DNA of 42,890 nt from Halotalea alkalilenta DSM 17697 (GCF_000621205.1 NZ_JHYY01000043.1:1-42890); one strand, 5' to 3'. Positions 27,412 through 36,611 are shown, numbered from the stretch's first letter. Notes: generated by a model from the sequence alone, not told the origin. A program made the numbers and translations.

Positions 27412-29010
27412 ATGCGCTCATCCAAACACCTCCTCAAAGCCCTGGCGCTCTCGGGCGGCATGATCGCCTCGCTGCTGCTCGCCGGCCCCGCGGCCGCGCG
27501 TACGCTCAACATCGGCGTGATGGGCGAACTCGCCTCCTTTGACACTTCCCAAGTCTCCGGCGGCGTCTGGGAATCGCAAGTGCTGATGGACGTCTACGAG
27601 GGACTATTGAAGAAGGGGCCGGATGGCGAGCCCCTGCCGGGCATGGCCACCTCCTGGGAGGTCTCCGAGGACGGCAAGACCTATACCTTCCATCTCCGCG
27701 AAGGCGCCAAGTGGTCGGATGGCCAGCCAGTGACCGCGGAGGACTTCGTGTTCGGCTGGCAGCACCTGCTCGACCCGCAGAACGCGTCGAAATACGCCTA
27801 CATGCTCTACCCGGTGGTCAACGCCGAGGCGGTCAACACCGGCGACCAGCCGCTGGAGCAGTTGGGAATACGCTCGCTCGACGAGGGCCGCACCTTCGAG
27901 GTCAGCCTCAATGCGCCAACGCCCTATTTCCTGCAGTTGATGACCCACTACACCGCTTATCCGCAGCCCAAGCATCTCTACGATGAATATGGCCGCAGAT
28001 GGATCGATCTTGCCAACATCGCCACCAATGGAGCGTTCAAGCCGGTCGGCTGGGTGTCGCAGTCGCGCATCGACACGGTGAAGAACCCCGAGTACTACGA
28101 CGCCGACCAGGTCGCGCTCGATGGTGTCACCTTCCATACCACCGAGGATCGCAACTCGGCGATCACCCGTTTCCGCGCCGGTGAGTTCGACATCATCACC
28201 GACTACCCTTCGAGCCGTTACGCCTGGTTGAAAGAGAACCTGCCCGAGGCTACCCACATGGCGCCTTATCTCGGCAGCTACTACTACGTGCTGAACCAGC
28301 GCGAAGGGCGCAAGACCGCCGATCCGCGGGTGCGTGAGGCGCTCAACCTGGCGGTTCGCCGCGACGTACTGTCGAACCAGATCATGGCCGGCAGCTTCGC
28401 CGAGGGGCTCTCCTTCGTACCACCCGGGGTCAGCCACTACCAGCCCCAGGAAATGGACCTCGGCGATGCGGACTACCAGGATCGCCTCGCGCGGGCGAAG
28501 GCACTGATGGAAGATGCCGGTTACACCCCCGCCAACCCGCTGCGGGTGGACCTGCGCTACAACACCGCCGATGAGCACCGCCAGATCGCGGTGGCGATCG
28601 CAGCGATGTGGCGCCCGATAGGGGTCGAGGTCAACATGGTCAACGCCGAGGCCACGGTCCACTACCAGACCATCGCCCAGGGCGACTTCGATATCGCTCG
28701 CGCGGGGTGGATCGCCGACTACAACGACGCCGAGAACTTCCTCACCCTGCTGCGCACCGGGGTGGGCAACAACTACGGCGCCTACTCCAATCCTGAGTAC
28801 GACGAACTGATGGCGCAGGCCGCCAACACCCAGGATCTCGACGCCCGCGAGAGGGTGCTCGAACAGGCCGAGCAACTGGCGATGAACGACTATGCGCTGA
28901 TTCCGCTGCTCTACTACGTCTCGCGCAACCTGGTCGATCCCTCGATCCGGGGTTGGGAAGACAACGTTCAAGACAACCACCCCTCGCGCTGGGTGAGCTT
29001 CGCCGAGTAA
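27412..29010 (+). CDS. oppA: Oligopeptide ABC transporter substrate-binding protein, copy 2
   Basis: A 532-residue paralogue of the preceding gene with its own signal peptide (cleavage near AAA-R, residues 27-30). It shares WEVSEDGKTYTFHLR, NGAFKPVGW, ITRFRAGEFD and RVREALNLAVRRDVL. At the ligand-amino position it keeps the classical Asp (Asp436 in RAGWIADYNDAENF), so it is the copy most like a standard peptide binder, along with copy 3. It is separated from copy 1 by a hairpin and promoter candidate and from copy 3 by two hairpins. Confidence 0.9.
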   Translation: MRSSKHLLKALALSGGMIASLLLAGPAAARTLNIGVMGELASFDTSQVSGGVWESQVLMDVYEGLLKKGPDGEPLPGMATSWEVSEDGKTYTFHLREGAKWSDGQPVTAEDFVFGWQHLLDPQNASKYAYMLYPVVNAEAVNTGDQPLEQLGIRSLDEGRTFEVSLNAPTPYFLQLMTHYTAYPQPKHLYDEYGRRWIDLANIATNGAFKPVGWVSQSRIDTVKNPEYYDADQVALDGVTFHTTEDRNSAITRFRAGEFDIITDYPSSRYAWLKENLPEATHMAPYLGSYYYVLNQREGRKTADPRVREALNLAVRRDVLSNQIMAGSFAEGLSFVPPGVSHYQPQEMDLGDADYQDRLARAKALMEDAGYTPANPLRVDLRYNTADEHRQIAVAIAAMWRPIGVEVNMVNAEATVHYQTIAQGDFDIARAGWIADYNDAENFLTLLRTGVGNNYGAYSNPEYDELMAQAANTQDLDARERVLEQAEQLAMNDYALIPLLYYVSRNLVDPSIRGWEDNVQDNHPSRWVSFAE

Positions 29011-29022
29011 ACCACCGCGATC

Positions 29023-29079
29023 GCCCGGCACACCGCCGGGCTGCCTTCAGTATCCGGCACCGCCGAGCGGCGGTGCCGG
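29023..29079 (+). repeat. Two successive hairpins between oppA copies 2 and 3
   Basis: First stem GCCCGGC/GCCGGGC (29023-29041, loop ACACC). Second stem CCGGCACCGCC/GGCGGTGCCGG (29054-29079, 11 bp perfect, loop GAGC). No T-run follows either. Probable mRNA-processing or stabilising structures that grade expression along the locus, or weak terminators. Confidence 0.55.
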
Positions 29080-29096
29080 CCAGATCGAGTTTGCCG

Positions 29097-30710
29097 ATGA
29101 CATCCCTGCTCTTCATCCCATCCTCCCGTCTCAAGCGTATCCTCGCCGTCGGCTGCAGCGCGCTGCTGTTCACCGCCCTCGCCCCGCCGCTCCAGGCGGC
29201 CACTTTACGCATGGCGATCCAGGGCGAGCCGGCCTCGCTGGCACCGGCCAAAGTCAACGGCACCGTGTTCGACAATGACGTGCTGGGGGATCTCTACGAA
29301 GGCCTGGTGACGCTCGACGCCTCAGGCGATTACATCCCGGGTGTCGCCAGCGGCTGGCAGGTCAGCGACGACGGGCGGGTCTATACTTTCGAACTGCGCG
29401 AAGACGCCCGATGGTCCGATGGCGAGCCGGTCAGGGCCGTGGACTTCGTCACCGCCTTTCGCACCGCGCTCGATCCCAAGTCGCCTTCGGTCTACGCCAG
29501 CCTGTTCTATCCGATCGAAGGCGCGCAGCGCGCGGCCCGGGGCGAGACGGCGCTGGAGTCGATCGGCGTAAGCGCGCAAGACGAGCGTCATTTGCGCATC
29601 GAGCTGGTCCAGCCGATCACCTACTTGCCGGCGCTGCTCGCTCACATCGCCGCCTCTCCGCTGCCGACCCATCTCATCGAGCGCCTGGGCGACGACTGGA
29701 GCAATATCGATGAGATCGTCACCAATGGCGCTTTCGCACCTCGCAGCTGGGTTTCCCACGACCACCTGAGCGCGGTCAAGAACCCCTATTTCCACGCGGC
29801 CGAAAGCGTAGCCCTAGAGGGTATCGACTACTATCCGATAGAGGATCCCGCAGCCGGGGTACAGCGTTTCCGCGCGGGCGAGTTCGACGTCGTACGCAGC
29901 TTCCCGGTTGGAGACTATCCGCGGCTCGCGCAGCAGCTGGGTGAAGAGGTCAGGCTCTCGACCGAGCTCGGCGTCTACTACTACGCATTCAATCAGCGCG
30001 AGGGCCAGCCGACGAGCGATGAGCGGGTGCGCGAAGCGCTCAGCCTGGCCATCGACCGCGAGGTGATCGCCGACAAGATCATGCAGGGCACGGTGGTCCC
30101 CGCCGAGGGCTTCGTCCCCCCGGGCGTCGATCACTATCGAGGCGCGCGGATGCCTGGGCTGGACGCCCCGCTCGACCAGCGCCAGGCGAGGGCACGTGCG
30201 CTGCTCTCGGATGCCGGCTACTCGCCAGCCTCGCCGCTCGAGCTGCGCCTGGCCTTCAACGAGAACCGCGCCAATCGCAGCATCGCCATCGCGGCGGCGG
30301 CGATGTGGCGTGCCATTGGGGTCGAGACCGAGTTGGTCAACACCGAGGCGAGCGTGCATTTCTCCAATCTAGCCGGCGGTCAGTTCGGCATCGGCCGGGC
30401 AAGCTGGATCGGGGACTACGATGACGCCGACAACTTCCTCGGCATATTGAAAAGCGGCAACGCCAAGAACTACGGCGGCTATCGCGACGACGAGTTCGAT
30501 GCCCTGCTCGAGCGCGCGGCTGCCGAGCAGGACCAGCAGCGCCGGGCAGCGATACTCCAGGCCGCGGAGGCCAAGGCGCTCGGCGACTATGCGCTGCTGC
30601 CGCTCTACTTCGACGCTTCGCGCAATCTGGTCGCCGAAGGGGTGAAGGGGTGGCAGGACAACGTACTCAACCGACATCTCGCCCGCTGGCTATCGCTGCA
30701 AGCGCAGTGA
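29097..30710 (+). CDS. oppA: Oligopeptide ABC transporter substrate-binding protein, copy 3
   Basis: The third paralogue, 537 residues from the ATG at 29097 (MTSLLFIPSSRLKRILAVG), with a signal peptide cleaved after LQA. An upstream in-frame reading overlaps copy 2 and is rejected. Family blocks WQVSDDGRVYTFEL, NGAFAPRSW, VQRFRAGEFD and RVREALSLAIDREVI are intact. It keeps the ligand-binding Asp (Asp440 in RASWIGDYDDADNF). It is the most divergent in its signal peptide and has no obvious promoter in the 86-nt gap before it, so it is probably read through from copy 2. Confidence 0.88.
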   Translation: MTSLLFIPSSRLKRILAVGCSALLFTALAPPLQAATLRMAIQGEPASLAPAKVNGTVFDNDVLGDLYEGLVTLDASGDYIPGVASGWQVSDDGRVYTFELREDARWSDGEPVRAVDFVTAFRTALDPKSPSVYASLFYPIEGAQRAARGETALESIGVSAQDERHLRIELVQPITYLPALLAHIAASPLPTHLIERLGDDWSNIDEIVTNGAFAPRSWVSHDHLSAVKNPYFHAAESVALEGIDYYPIEDPAAGVQRFRAGEFDVVRSFPVGDYPRLAQQLGEEVRLSTELGVYYYAFNQREGQPTSDERVREALSLAIDREVIADKIMQGTVVPAEGFVPPGVDHYRGARMPGLDAPLDQRQARARALLSDAGYSPASPLELRLAFNENRANRSIAIAAAAMWRAIGVETELVNTEASVHFSNLAGGQFGIGRASWIGDYDDADNFLGILKSGNAKNYGGYRDDEFDALLERAAAEQDQQRRAAILQAAEAKALGDYALLPLYFDASRNLVAEGVKGWQDNVLNRHLARWLSLQAQ

Positions 30711-30809
30711 ACCAGGGGATGAGACGCATCGATGCCGACTCGCGCTTGGAAGCTCGGTGCACTTCACGCGCGGCAGGCAGCGCTGTCCAGGCTGCCGTCA
30801 TAGCGTGCA

Positions 30810-30824
30810 TGGCACGATAGTTGC
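30810..30824 (+). promoter_or_regulatory. Sigma-54 (RpoN) promoter before oppA copy 4
   Basis: TGGCACGATAGTTGC fits the sigma-54 consensus TGGCACGrNNNTTGC at every fixed base, with GG and GC at the -24 and -12 spacing. Transcription would start near 30836, 54 nt before the oppA copy 4 ATG. Such promoters need an enhancer-binding activator and often respond to nitrogen supply. No activator gene or clear enhancer pair is visible in the window. Confidence 0.7.
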
Positions 30825-30889
30825 CTGATCATCCACCGTATCGGGGCCGCGATCCGGCGCCGGTGGCAAAGCCGTTCCAGGAGCGACGC

Positions 30890-32515
30890 ATGCTTCATCG
30901 ACTGTCCTCGGGCCTATCCTCTCGCGCCCGATCACTCAGGGGTCCAATCACCGGCGCTCTGCTGCTCGGCCTGCTCCCCTTCGCCTCGGTCCAAGCGGCG
31001 ACCATCCATATCGCCAATGGCGCCGAACCCGGCACCCTCGACCCGCAGAAGGCTTCGGGCGACTGGGAAACCCGCATTACCCGCGAGCTGTTCGAACCAT
31101 TGCTGGGATACGACGCCCAGGGTGAACTCATCCCCGGGCTCGCCGCCCGCTGGGAAGTATCGGACGATGGCAAGACCTATCGCTTCCACCTGCGCGAAGC
31201 GCAATGGTCGGATGGCCGGGAGATCACCGCCGCGGATGCGGTGTTCGCGCTGCGTCGGCTGCTCGCGCCCCAGACCGCGGCCTACAACGCCAACCTCTAC
31301 TACCCGATCGAGGGCGCCGAGGCGGTCAACCGCGGTGAAGCCACGCCCGACACCCTCGGGGTGGAAGCGCTCGACGAACGCACGCTGGAGATACGGCTGA
31401 CCCAGCCCACCGCCTATTTCCTCCAGGCGATGGCGATGACTGAATCCGCGCCGCTGCCCGAGCACTACATCGATCAGGCCCTCGACCAGCCGGGAGCGCG
31501 CTGGGTCACCCCCGGCGAACTGGTGGTGAGCGGCGCCTTCCAGCTCACCGCCTGGACGCCACAGAGCGAAATCCGGCTCGAGAAGAACCCCGGTTACTAC
31601 GCGGCCGACCAAGTGAAGCTCGATACCGCGGTGCTCTACCCTCTCGACGACGCCCAGGCGGCGCTCAACCGCTTTCGCACCGCGGAGATCGACATCTCCT
31701 ACCTCGGCGTCCCGTCATCCCAGATCGGCTGGGCCAGAGAGAACCTCGCGCACGAGCTTCGGATCAATCCGATCCTCGGCGAGTACTACTACGTGCTCAA
31801 CCAGCGCGAAGGCTCGAAGCTTGCCGACAAGCGGGTGCGGGAGGCGCTCAACCTCGCCGTTCGTCGCGAGGTGATCACCGATACCATCCTCGGCATGGGC
31901 CAGATCCCCTCCTACTGGTACCTGCCCCGGGCGATGTCCGGCGATGCGGGCGGCACGATGGGCTTCATGCGAGAACCGCTCGAGCAGCGCCTGGAGCGTG
32001 CTCACACGCTGCTCGCCGAGGCGGGCTACGGCCCCGGCGAGCCGCTCGAACTGGAGATCGCCTACAACACGCTCGAGGACCATCGTAAAGTGGCGGTGGC
32101 GATCGCTGCGATGTGGCGCGCGATCGGGGTCGAGACTCGGCTGACCAACCGCGAGACGGCGGTGCATTTCGCCACCCTGCGCCAGGGCGACTTCCAAGTC
32201 GGCCGCTACGGCGCGATCGCCACCGTCGACGATCCGTTCGATCTGCTCAGCTCCTTCGTCACCGGCGCCAGCGGCAACTACAGCGGCTATGCCAACCCGG
32301 CCTACGACCAGCTGGTCGCACGCAGTACCGCGGAGCTCGACCCTGCACGCCGCGCTGAGCTGCTGACCGAGGCCCAGCAGCTACTGCTCGACGACTACGC
32401 GATGGTGCCACTCTATGACTACGTCTCGACCAAGCTCGTCTCCGACAGGGTCCAAGGCTGGCAAAGCAATCCGCTCGATGTCCATCCGCTTCGCTACATG
32501 AGCATCACCGAGTGA
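30890..32515 (+). CDS. oppA: Oligopeptide ABC transporter substrate-binding protein, copy 4
   Basis: The fourth paralogue, 541 residues from the ATG at 30890, with AGGAG at good spacing; signal peptide cleaved after VQA (residue 36), preceded by an unusually Arg/Ser-rich n-region. It shares WEVSDDGKTYRFHLR and RVREALNLAVRREVI. It is the most divergent in the ligand pocket: E. coli WCAD (416-419) is replaced by AIAT (Thr445), and the 'NGAF' block is SGAF. It is the copy nearest to the permease genes and has its own sigma-54 promoter, so it may be the partner induced together with oppBC-DF under a specific condition. A non-classical ligand is likely. Confidence 0.88.
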   Translation: MLHRLSSGLSSRARSLRGPITGALLLGLLPFASVQAATIHIANGAEPGTLDPQKASGDWETRITRELFEPLLGYDAQGELIPGLAARWEVSDDGKTYRFHLREAQWSDGREITAADAVFALRRLLAPQTAAYNANLYYPIEGAEAVNRGEATPDTLGVEALDERTLEIRLTQPTAYFLQAMAMTESAPLPEHYIDQALDQPGARWVTPGELVVSGAFQLTAWTPQSEIRLEKNPGYYAADQVKLDTAVLYPLDDAQAALNRFRTAEIDISYLGVPSSQIGWARENLAHELRINPILGEYYYVLNQREGSKLADKRVREALNLAVRREVITDTILGMGQIPSYWYLPRAMSGDAGGTMGFMREPLEQRLERAHTLLAEAGYGPGEPLELEIAYNTLEDHRKVAVAIAAMWRAIGVETRLTNRETAVHFATLRQGDFQVGRYGAIATVDDPFDLLSSFVTGASGNYSGYANPAYDQLVARSTAELDPARRAELLTEAQQLLLDDYAMVPLYDYVSTKLVSDRVQGWQSNPLDVHPLRYMSITE

Positions 32516-32570
32516 ACGCGCCAGGCTCTGAAGACTCTTCCATCCCCCGGCTTTGGAATGCACGTACGCC

Positions 32571-33497
32571 ATGCTGACCTACATCCTCAAGCGCTTCGGC
32601 CAGGCGATCCCGACGCTTTTGATCGTGATCACCGTCTCGTTCTTCCTCATGCGCCTGGCGCCGGGCGGCCCCTTCGACGGAGAGCGCCAGCTGCCACCGG
32701 AGATCGAAGCCAACCTGATGGCGGCCTACCACCTCGACGAGCCGCTGTGGTCGCAGTACCTGCGATACATGGGCGGCCTGCTCCAGGGAGACTTCGGCCC
32801 CTCGTTCAAGTACAAGGATTTCAGCGTCACCGATCTGATCATGCAGGGCTTCCCGGTCAGCCTCGAGCTGGGTGCCTGGGCGATCGTGCTGGCGCTGGCG
32901 ATCGGCCTGCCGCTCGGGATCATCGCCGCGCTGAAACGCAACTCGACGGTCGACTACGTAGTGATGGGGATCGCACTCGGCGGCATCGCGGTACCCAATT
33001 TCGTGATCGCGCCGATCATGGCGCTGGTGTTCGGGGTGATGCTGGCCTGGCTGCCCGCCGGCGGCTGGAATGGTGGTGCCTGGGCCAACATGGTGCTGCC
33101 GGTGATCGCGCTGTCGATCCAGCAGATCGCGGCGATCGCGAGGCTCACCCGGGCCTCGATGATCGAGGTGCTCGGCAGCCAGTACATCCGCACCGCCCGC
33201 GCCAAGGGGCTCTCCGAATGGGAGGTGATCCTCCACCATGCGCTCAGGCCTTCGCTGCTGCCGGTGATCTCGTACCTGGGGCCGGCGATCGCCGGCATCA
33301 TCACCGGCTCGATCGTGATCGAGCAGATCTTCGGCCTGCCCGGCATCGGACGCTACTTCGTCCAGGGCGCGCTCAACCGCGACTACACCCTGGTGATGGG
33401 GGTAGTGGTGTTCTATGGGGTACTGATCGTGCTGCTCAACCTGATCGTCGATTTGCTCTACAGCGTCCTCGATCCACAGATCCGCTACGACGATTGA
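32571..33497 (+). CDS. oppB: Oligopeptide ABC transporter permease OppB
   Basis: Inner-membrane channel subunit of 308 residues (start MLTYILKRFGQ at 32571; a TTG six codons earlier is less likely). About six hydrophobic helices and the typical OppB features PGGPFDGERQLPPEIEANL and the EAA loop (EVLGSQYIRTARAKGLSEWE), which contacts the ATPase. Length equals the E. coli protein (306). It follows oppA copy 4 by 55 nt and precedes oppC by 34 nt. Confidence 0.93.
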   Translation: MLTYILKRFGQAIPTLLIVITVSFFLMRLAPGGPFDGERQLPPEIEANLMAAYHLDEPLWSQYLRYMGGLLQGDFGPSFKYKDFSVTDLIMQGFPVSLELGAWAIVLALAIGLPLGIIAALKRNSTVDYVVMGIALGGIAVPNFVIAPIMALVFGVMLAWLPAGGWNGGAWANMVLPVIALSIQQIAAIARLTRASMIEVLGSQYIRTARAKGLSEWEVILHHALRPSLLPVISYLGPAIAGIITGSIVIEQIFGLPGIGRYFVQGALNRDYTLVMGVVVFYGVLIVLLNLIVDLLYSVLDPQIRYDD

Positions 33498-33531
33498 GCC
33501 CGCTCCTCGACCCAGATTCGGTGACCAACTG

Positions 33532-34440
33532 ATGAGCCAAGACAACCTACCCGGCGTCGCCAAGAGCGTCGCTCCGCAAACCTTCCTCGGCGCCGGCGAC
33601 AGCCTGGCGATGGACGCCTGGCACCGGCTGCGCCAGAACAAGGCCGCGATGGGCAGCCTGATCATCCTGGTAGTGCTCGCGATCGTCTGCCTGATCGGTC
33701 CATTGCTGCTGCCGTGGGGCCTGGCCGACGTCGACTGGGAGAATTTCATGAGCCCGCCGTCGTTCGAGTCGACCCACTACCTCGGTACCGACGCCAACGG
33801 CCGCGATCTGCTGGTGCGCACCCTCTACGGCGGCCAGATCTCGCTTTCGGTAGCGCTGGTCGCCACCGCCGTGAGCCTGGTGATCGGCGTGCTCTACGGC
33901 GCCATCGCCGGCTATTTCGGCGGGCGTATCGACAGCCTGATGATGCGCTTCGTCGACATCATGTTCTCGCTGCCGTTCATGTTCATGGTGATCCTGCTGA
34001 TGGTGGTGTTCGGCCGCAACATCCTGCTGATCTACGCCGCGATCGGTGCGGTCGAATGGCTCGACATGGCGCGCATCGTGCGCGGCCAGGTGCTGGCGCT
34101 GAAGCGCCGCGAGTTCGTCGAGGCGGCCCAAGCGCTCGGGGTCAAGGACTCGAAGATCGTCACCCGCCACCTGATCCCCAACGCGATCGGCCCGGTGATC
34201 GTCTACGTCACCCTGACCGTGCCCAAGGTGATCCTGCTCGAAAGCTTCCTCTCCTTCCTCGGCCTCGGCGTGCAGGAGCCGCTGACCAGTTGGGGGGTGC
34301 TGATCTCGGAGGGCCGAGAAATGATGGAGAGCGCCCCTTGGCTGCTGATCACCCCGTCGGTGTTCCTCGCTGTGACGCTGTTCTGTCTCAACTTCCTCGG
34401 CGACGGTCTACGCGATGCGCTCGACCCCAAGACCCGCTGA
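33532..34440 (+). CDS. oppC: Oligopeptide ABC transporter permease OppC
   Basis: The second channel subunit, 302 residues. The N-terminal cytoplasmic tail (DAWHRLRQNKAAMGSLIILV) leads into the first helix. A long periplasmic segment carries LGTDANGRDLLVRTLYGG, and the EAA loop is EFVEAAQALGVKDSKIVTRH. All features match OppC. It forms the transmembrane pore with OppB and is followed 34 nt later by the fused ATPase gene. Confidence 0.94.
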   Translation: MSQDNLPGVAKSVAPQTFLGAGDSLAMDAWHRLRQNKAAMGSLIILVVLAIVCLIGPLLLPWGLADVDWENFMSPPSFESTHYLGTDANGRDLLVRTLYGGQISLSVALVATAVSLVIGVLYGAIAGYFGGRIDSLMMRFVDIMFSLPFMFMVILLMVVFGRNILLIYAAIGAVEWLDMARIVRGQVLALKRREFVEAAQALGVKDSKIVTRHLIPNAIGPVIVYVTLTVPKVILLESFLSFLGLGVQEPLTSWGVLISEGREMMESAPWLLITPSVFLAVTLFCLNFLGDGLRDALDPKTR

Positions 34441-34474
34441 ACGTCCCGCGACGATGGATACCAAGGGAACCAAG

Positions 34475-36139
34475 ATGAACGCACCCCAGCACTCCTCTCA
34501 CCTCCAAGAGGGCAACGTCCCACTGCTGAAGGTAGAGGGCCTGAGCGTCGACTTCGCGCTGCATACCGGCACGGTCAACGCAGTCAAGAACGTCGGCTTC
34601 ACCCTCAAGCGCGGCGAAACCCTGGCACTGGTCGGCGAGTCCGGCTCGGGCAAGTCGGTGACCTCGAGCGCACTGATGCATCTGCTGCCGGATCTGGCCC
34701 AGATCTCCGGCCGGGCGGACTTCGAGGGCGAGGAGCTGGTCTCGATGCCGCTCAAGCGGATGCGCCGGATTCGCGGCAACGCGATCTCGATGATCTTCCA
34801 GGAGCCGATGACCTCGCTCAACCCGCTGCATCGGGTCGGCAAGCAGATCGGCGAGGTGCTGAAGAAGCACCGCAAGGCACATGGAGCAGCGGTGCGCCAG
34901 CGCGTGCTGGCGCTGCTCGAACAGGTCGGCATTCCCGATCCCGCGCGAAGGATCGACAGCTACCCGCACGAGCTTTCCGGCGGCCAGCGCCAGCGCGTGA
35001 TGATCGCGATGGCGCTGGCTTGCGAGCCGAAGCTCTTGATCGCCGACGAACCGACCACCGCGCTGGACGTCACCGTGCAGGCGCAGATCCTCGAGCTGCT
35101 CAAGGAGCTGCAGGCTCGCCTCGGCATGGCGATCCTGTTCATCACCCACGACCTCAACCTGGTCAAGCGCTTCGCCGACAGCATCTGTGTGATGCGCCAT
35201 GGCGAGCTGGTCGAGTCGGGTTCGGTCGAGGAGGTGTTCACCAAGCCTCGCCATGACTACACCCGTATGCTGCTGGCCGCCGAGCCGCGTGGCAGCAAAC
35301 CGCCGGTCGAGGAGTCCGCGCCGGTGCTGCTCGAGGCCAAGGACGTACGGGTGCGCTTCGCCACCAGGAAGCACCTGTTTCGCGCCGACGAGTATTTCGA
35401 GGCGGTGCGAGGGATCGATCTGACCGTAAGACGTGGCCAGACCATCGGCATCGTCGGCGAATCGGGCTCGGGCAAGTCCACCCTCGGCCGGGCGCTGCTG
35501 CGATTGGTCGAGAGCAAGGGATCGATCGATTTCGACGGCACCGACCTCGAGCGGCTCGACAAGAGCGGCATGCGGCCGCTGCGCTCGCGCATGCAGGTGG
35601 TGTTCCAGGACCCCTACGGCTCGCTCTCGCCTCGCCTCAACGTCGGCGAAATCATCAGCGAAGGGCTCAAGGTCCATCATCCCGAGCTCAATCGCCGCCA
35701 GCGCGACCAGCGGGTGGTCGAGGCGCTGGAGGAGGTCGCTCTCGACCCCCGGATGCGCGGCCGATACCCGCATGAGTTCTCCGGCGGACAGCGCCAGCGC
35801 ATCGCCATCGCGCGCGCCCTGGTACTGAAACCCGAATTCCTGCTGCTCGACGAGCCGACTTCGGCGCTCGACCGCTCGGTACAGGTGCGCGTGGTCGAGC
35901 TGCTGCGCGACATCCAGCGCAAGTATGGGCTGACCTACGTATTCATCAGCCATGACCTCGCGGTAGTACGGGCACTGGCCGACACCGTGCTGGTGATGAA
36001 GGATGGCCAGGTGGTGGAGCGAGGCCCGGCCGAGCGGATATTCTCCGCACCGCGCGAGCCCTATACCCAGGCGCTGCTCAAGGCCGCCTTCCTCAATCGC
36101 GCCGACGGCCTGACACCCGAAACCCGGGATCAAGGCTGA
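34475..36139 (+). CDS. Fused OppD-OppF oligopeptide transporter ATPase
   Basis: A single 554-residue polypeptide with two complete ABC domains. The OppD-like half has Walker [10 protein letters not shown] (54-62), signature LSGGQRQRV (about 167-175) and Walker [13 protein letters not shown]. The OppF-like half has GESGSGKST (about 327-336), signature FSGGQRQRI and [11 protein letters not shown]. The start at 34475 follows AAGGGA; the in-frame ATG at 34454 is possible. No separate oppD or oppF is present, so this protein supplies both nucleotide-binding sites of the transporter. It resembles YejF in architecture, but the accompanying permeases are Opp-sized. Neither half has the C-terminal cysteine cluster seen in OppD/DppD proteins that bind iron-sulfur. 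Confidence 0.93.
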   Translation: MNAPQHSSHLQEGNVPLLKVEGLSVDFALHTGTVNAVKNVGFTLKRGETLALVGESGSGKSVTSSALMHLLPDLAQISGRADFEGEELVSMPLKRMRRIRGNAISMIFQEPMTSLNPLHRVGKQIGEVLKKHRKAHGAAVRQRVLALLEQVGIPDPARRIDSYPHELSGGQRQRVMIAMALACEPKLLIADEPTTALDVTVQAQILELLKELQARLGMAILFITHDLNLVKRFADSICVMRHGELVESGSVEEVFTKPRHDYTRMLLAAEPRGSKPPVEESAPVLLEAKDVRVRFATRKHLFRADEYFEAVRGIDLTVRRGQTIGIVGESGSGKSTLGRALLRLVESKGSIDFDGTDLERLDKSGMRPLRSRMQVVFQDPYGSLSPRLNVGEIISEGLKVHHPELNRRQRDQRVVEALEEVALDPRMRGRYPHEFSGGQRQRIAIARALVLKPEFLLLDEPTSALDRSVQVRVVELLRDIQRKYGLTYVFISHDLAVVRALADTVLVMKDGQVVERGPAERIFSAPREPYTQALLKAAFLNRADGLTPETRDQG

Positions 36140-36204
36140 CGACTCAGGCCGGTCCCTGTATCGGCGCTCTTCACTTCACACGCTTTCCATTAGTGCTATC
36201 CGAA

Positions 36205-36224
36205 CCGGCCTCCGATGGGGCCGG
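36205..36224 (+). terminator. Weak hairpin downstream of the opp locus
   Basis: CCGGCC/GGCCGG with an 8-nt loop, 66 nt past the ATPase stop, followed by CGACTTCTTC. A modest terminator candidate for the long transcript. Confidence 0.35.
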
Positions 36225-36335
36225 CGACTTCTTCATGAATGAATTCTGCGATCTCGTCCGGGAAATAAGATCCAGAGCCGGGCGTAACGGCTATAAACCC
36301 GGATAATTATTAGTTTTCAAACATTTAAATACCAA

Positions 36336-36409
36336 TACAATGATTGGCATTGTAAATAAAAATACCTGTTCAAATAACTATTTTTGATGAAACTTTTTCA
36401 GTATAAAAG
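36336..36409 (+). promoter_or_regulatory. AT-rich control region and promoter of porin 1
   Basis: Between the opp locus and porin 1 (36140-36611) an AT-rich block stands out from the GC-rich surroundings. It holds the dyad TACAATG-ATTGG-CATTGTA (36336-36354), overlapped by CCAAT/ATTGG (36332-36347), then GTTCAAATAACTATTTTTGA from 36368 and the -10 TATAAA (36402-36407). The last two are shared with porin 2. The transcript would begin near 36414, leaving about 200 nt of untranslated leader. Confidence 0.5.
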
Positions 36410-36611
36410 AGCGCGGATGCGCCCATGGCCCGTCGACCGCCAGTGGTAGCGATCCCAAGACGAACGAGCAGCAGGGCATCTCCTGCGCTCATCGAAAGGA
36501 TCACAACTAGAACAAACCAATCGATCGCATCATCGCCACGGGCCTATCCACAACCATTCGACCCACAACTACAAAAGCGCCATATCCGTCAGGATCATCA
36601 GGAATCCAATA

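Noticed and set aside
32558-33532. 324-codon plus-strand frame overlapping oppB in another phase
   Set aside because: Arg/Pro/Ala-rich translation with no membrane helices; oppB in the neighbouring frame has clear permease motifs.
34388-36133. 581-codon minus-strand frame opposite the fused ATPase
   Set aside because: Same reason; the sense strand encodes two perfect ABC domains.
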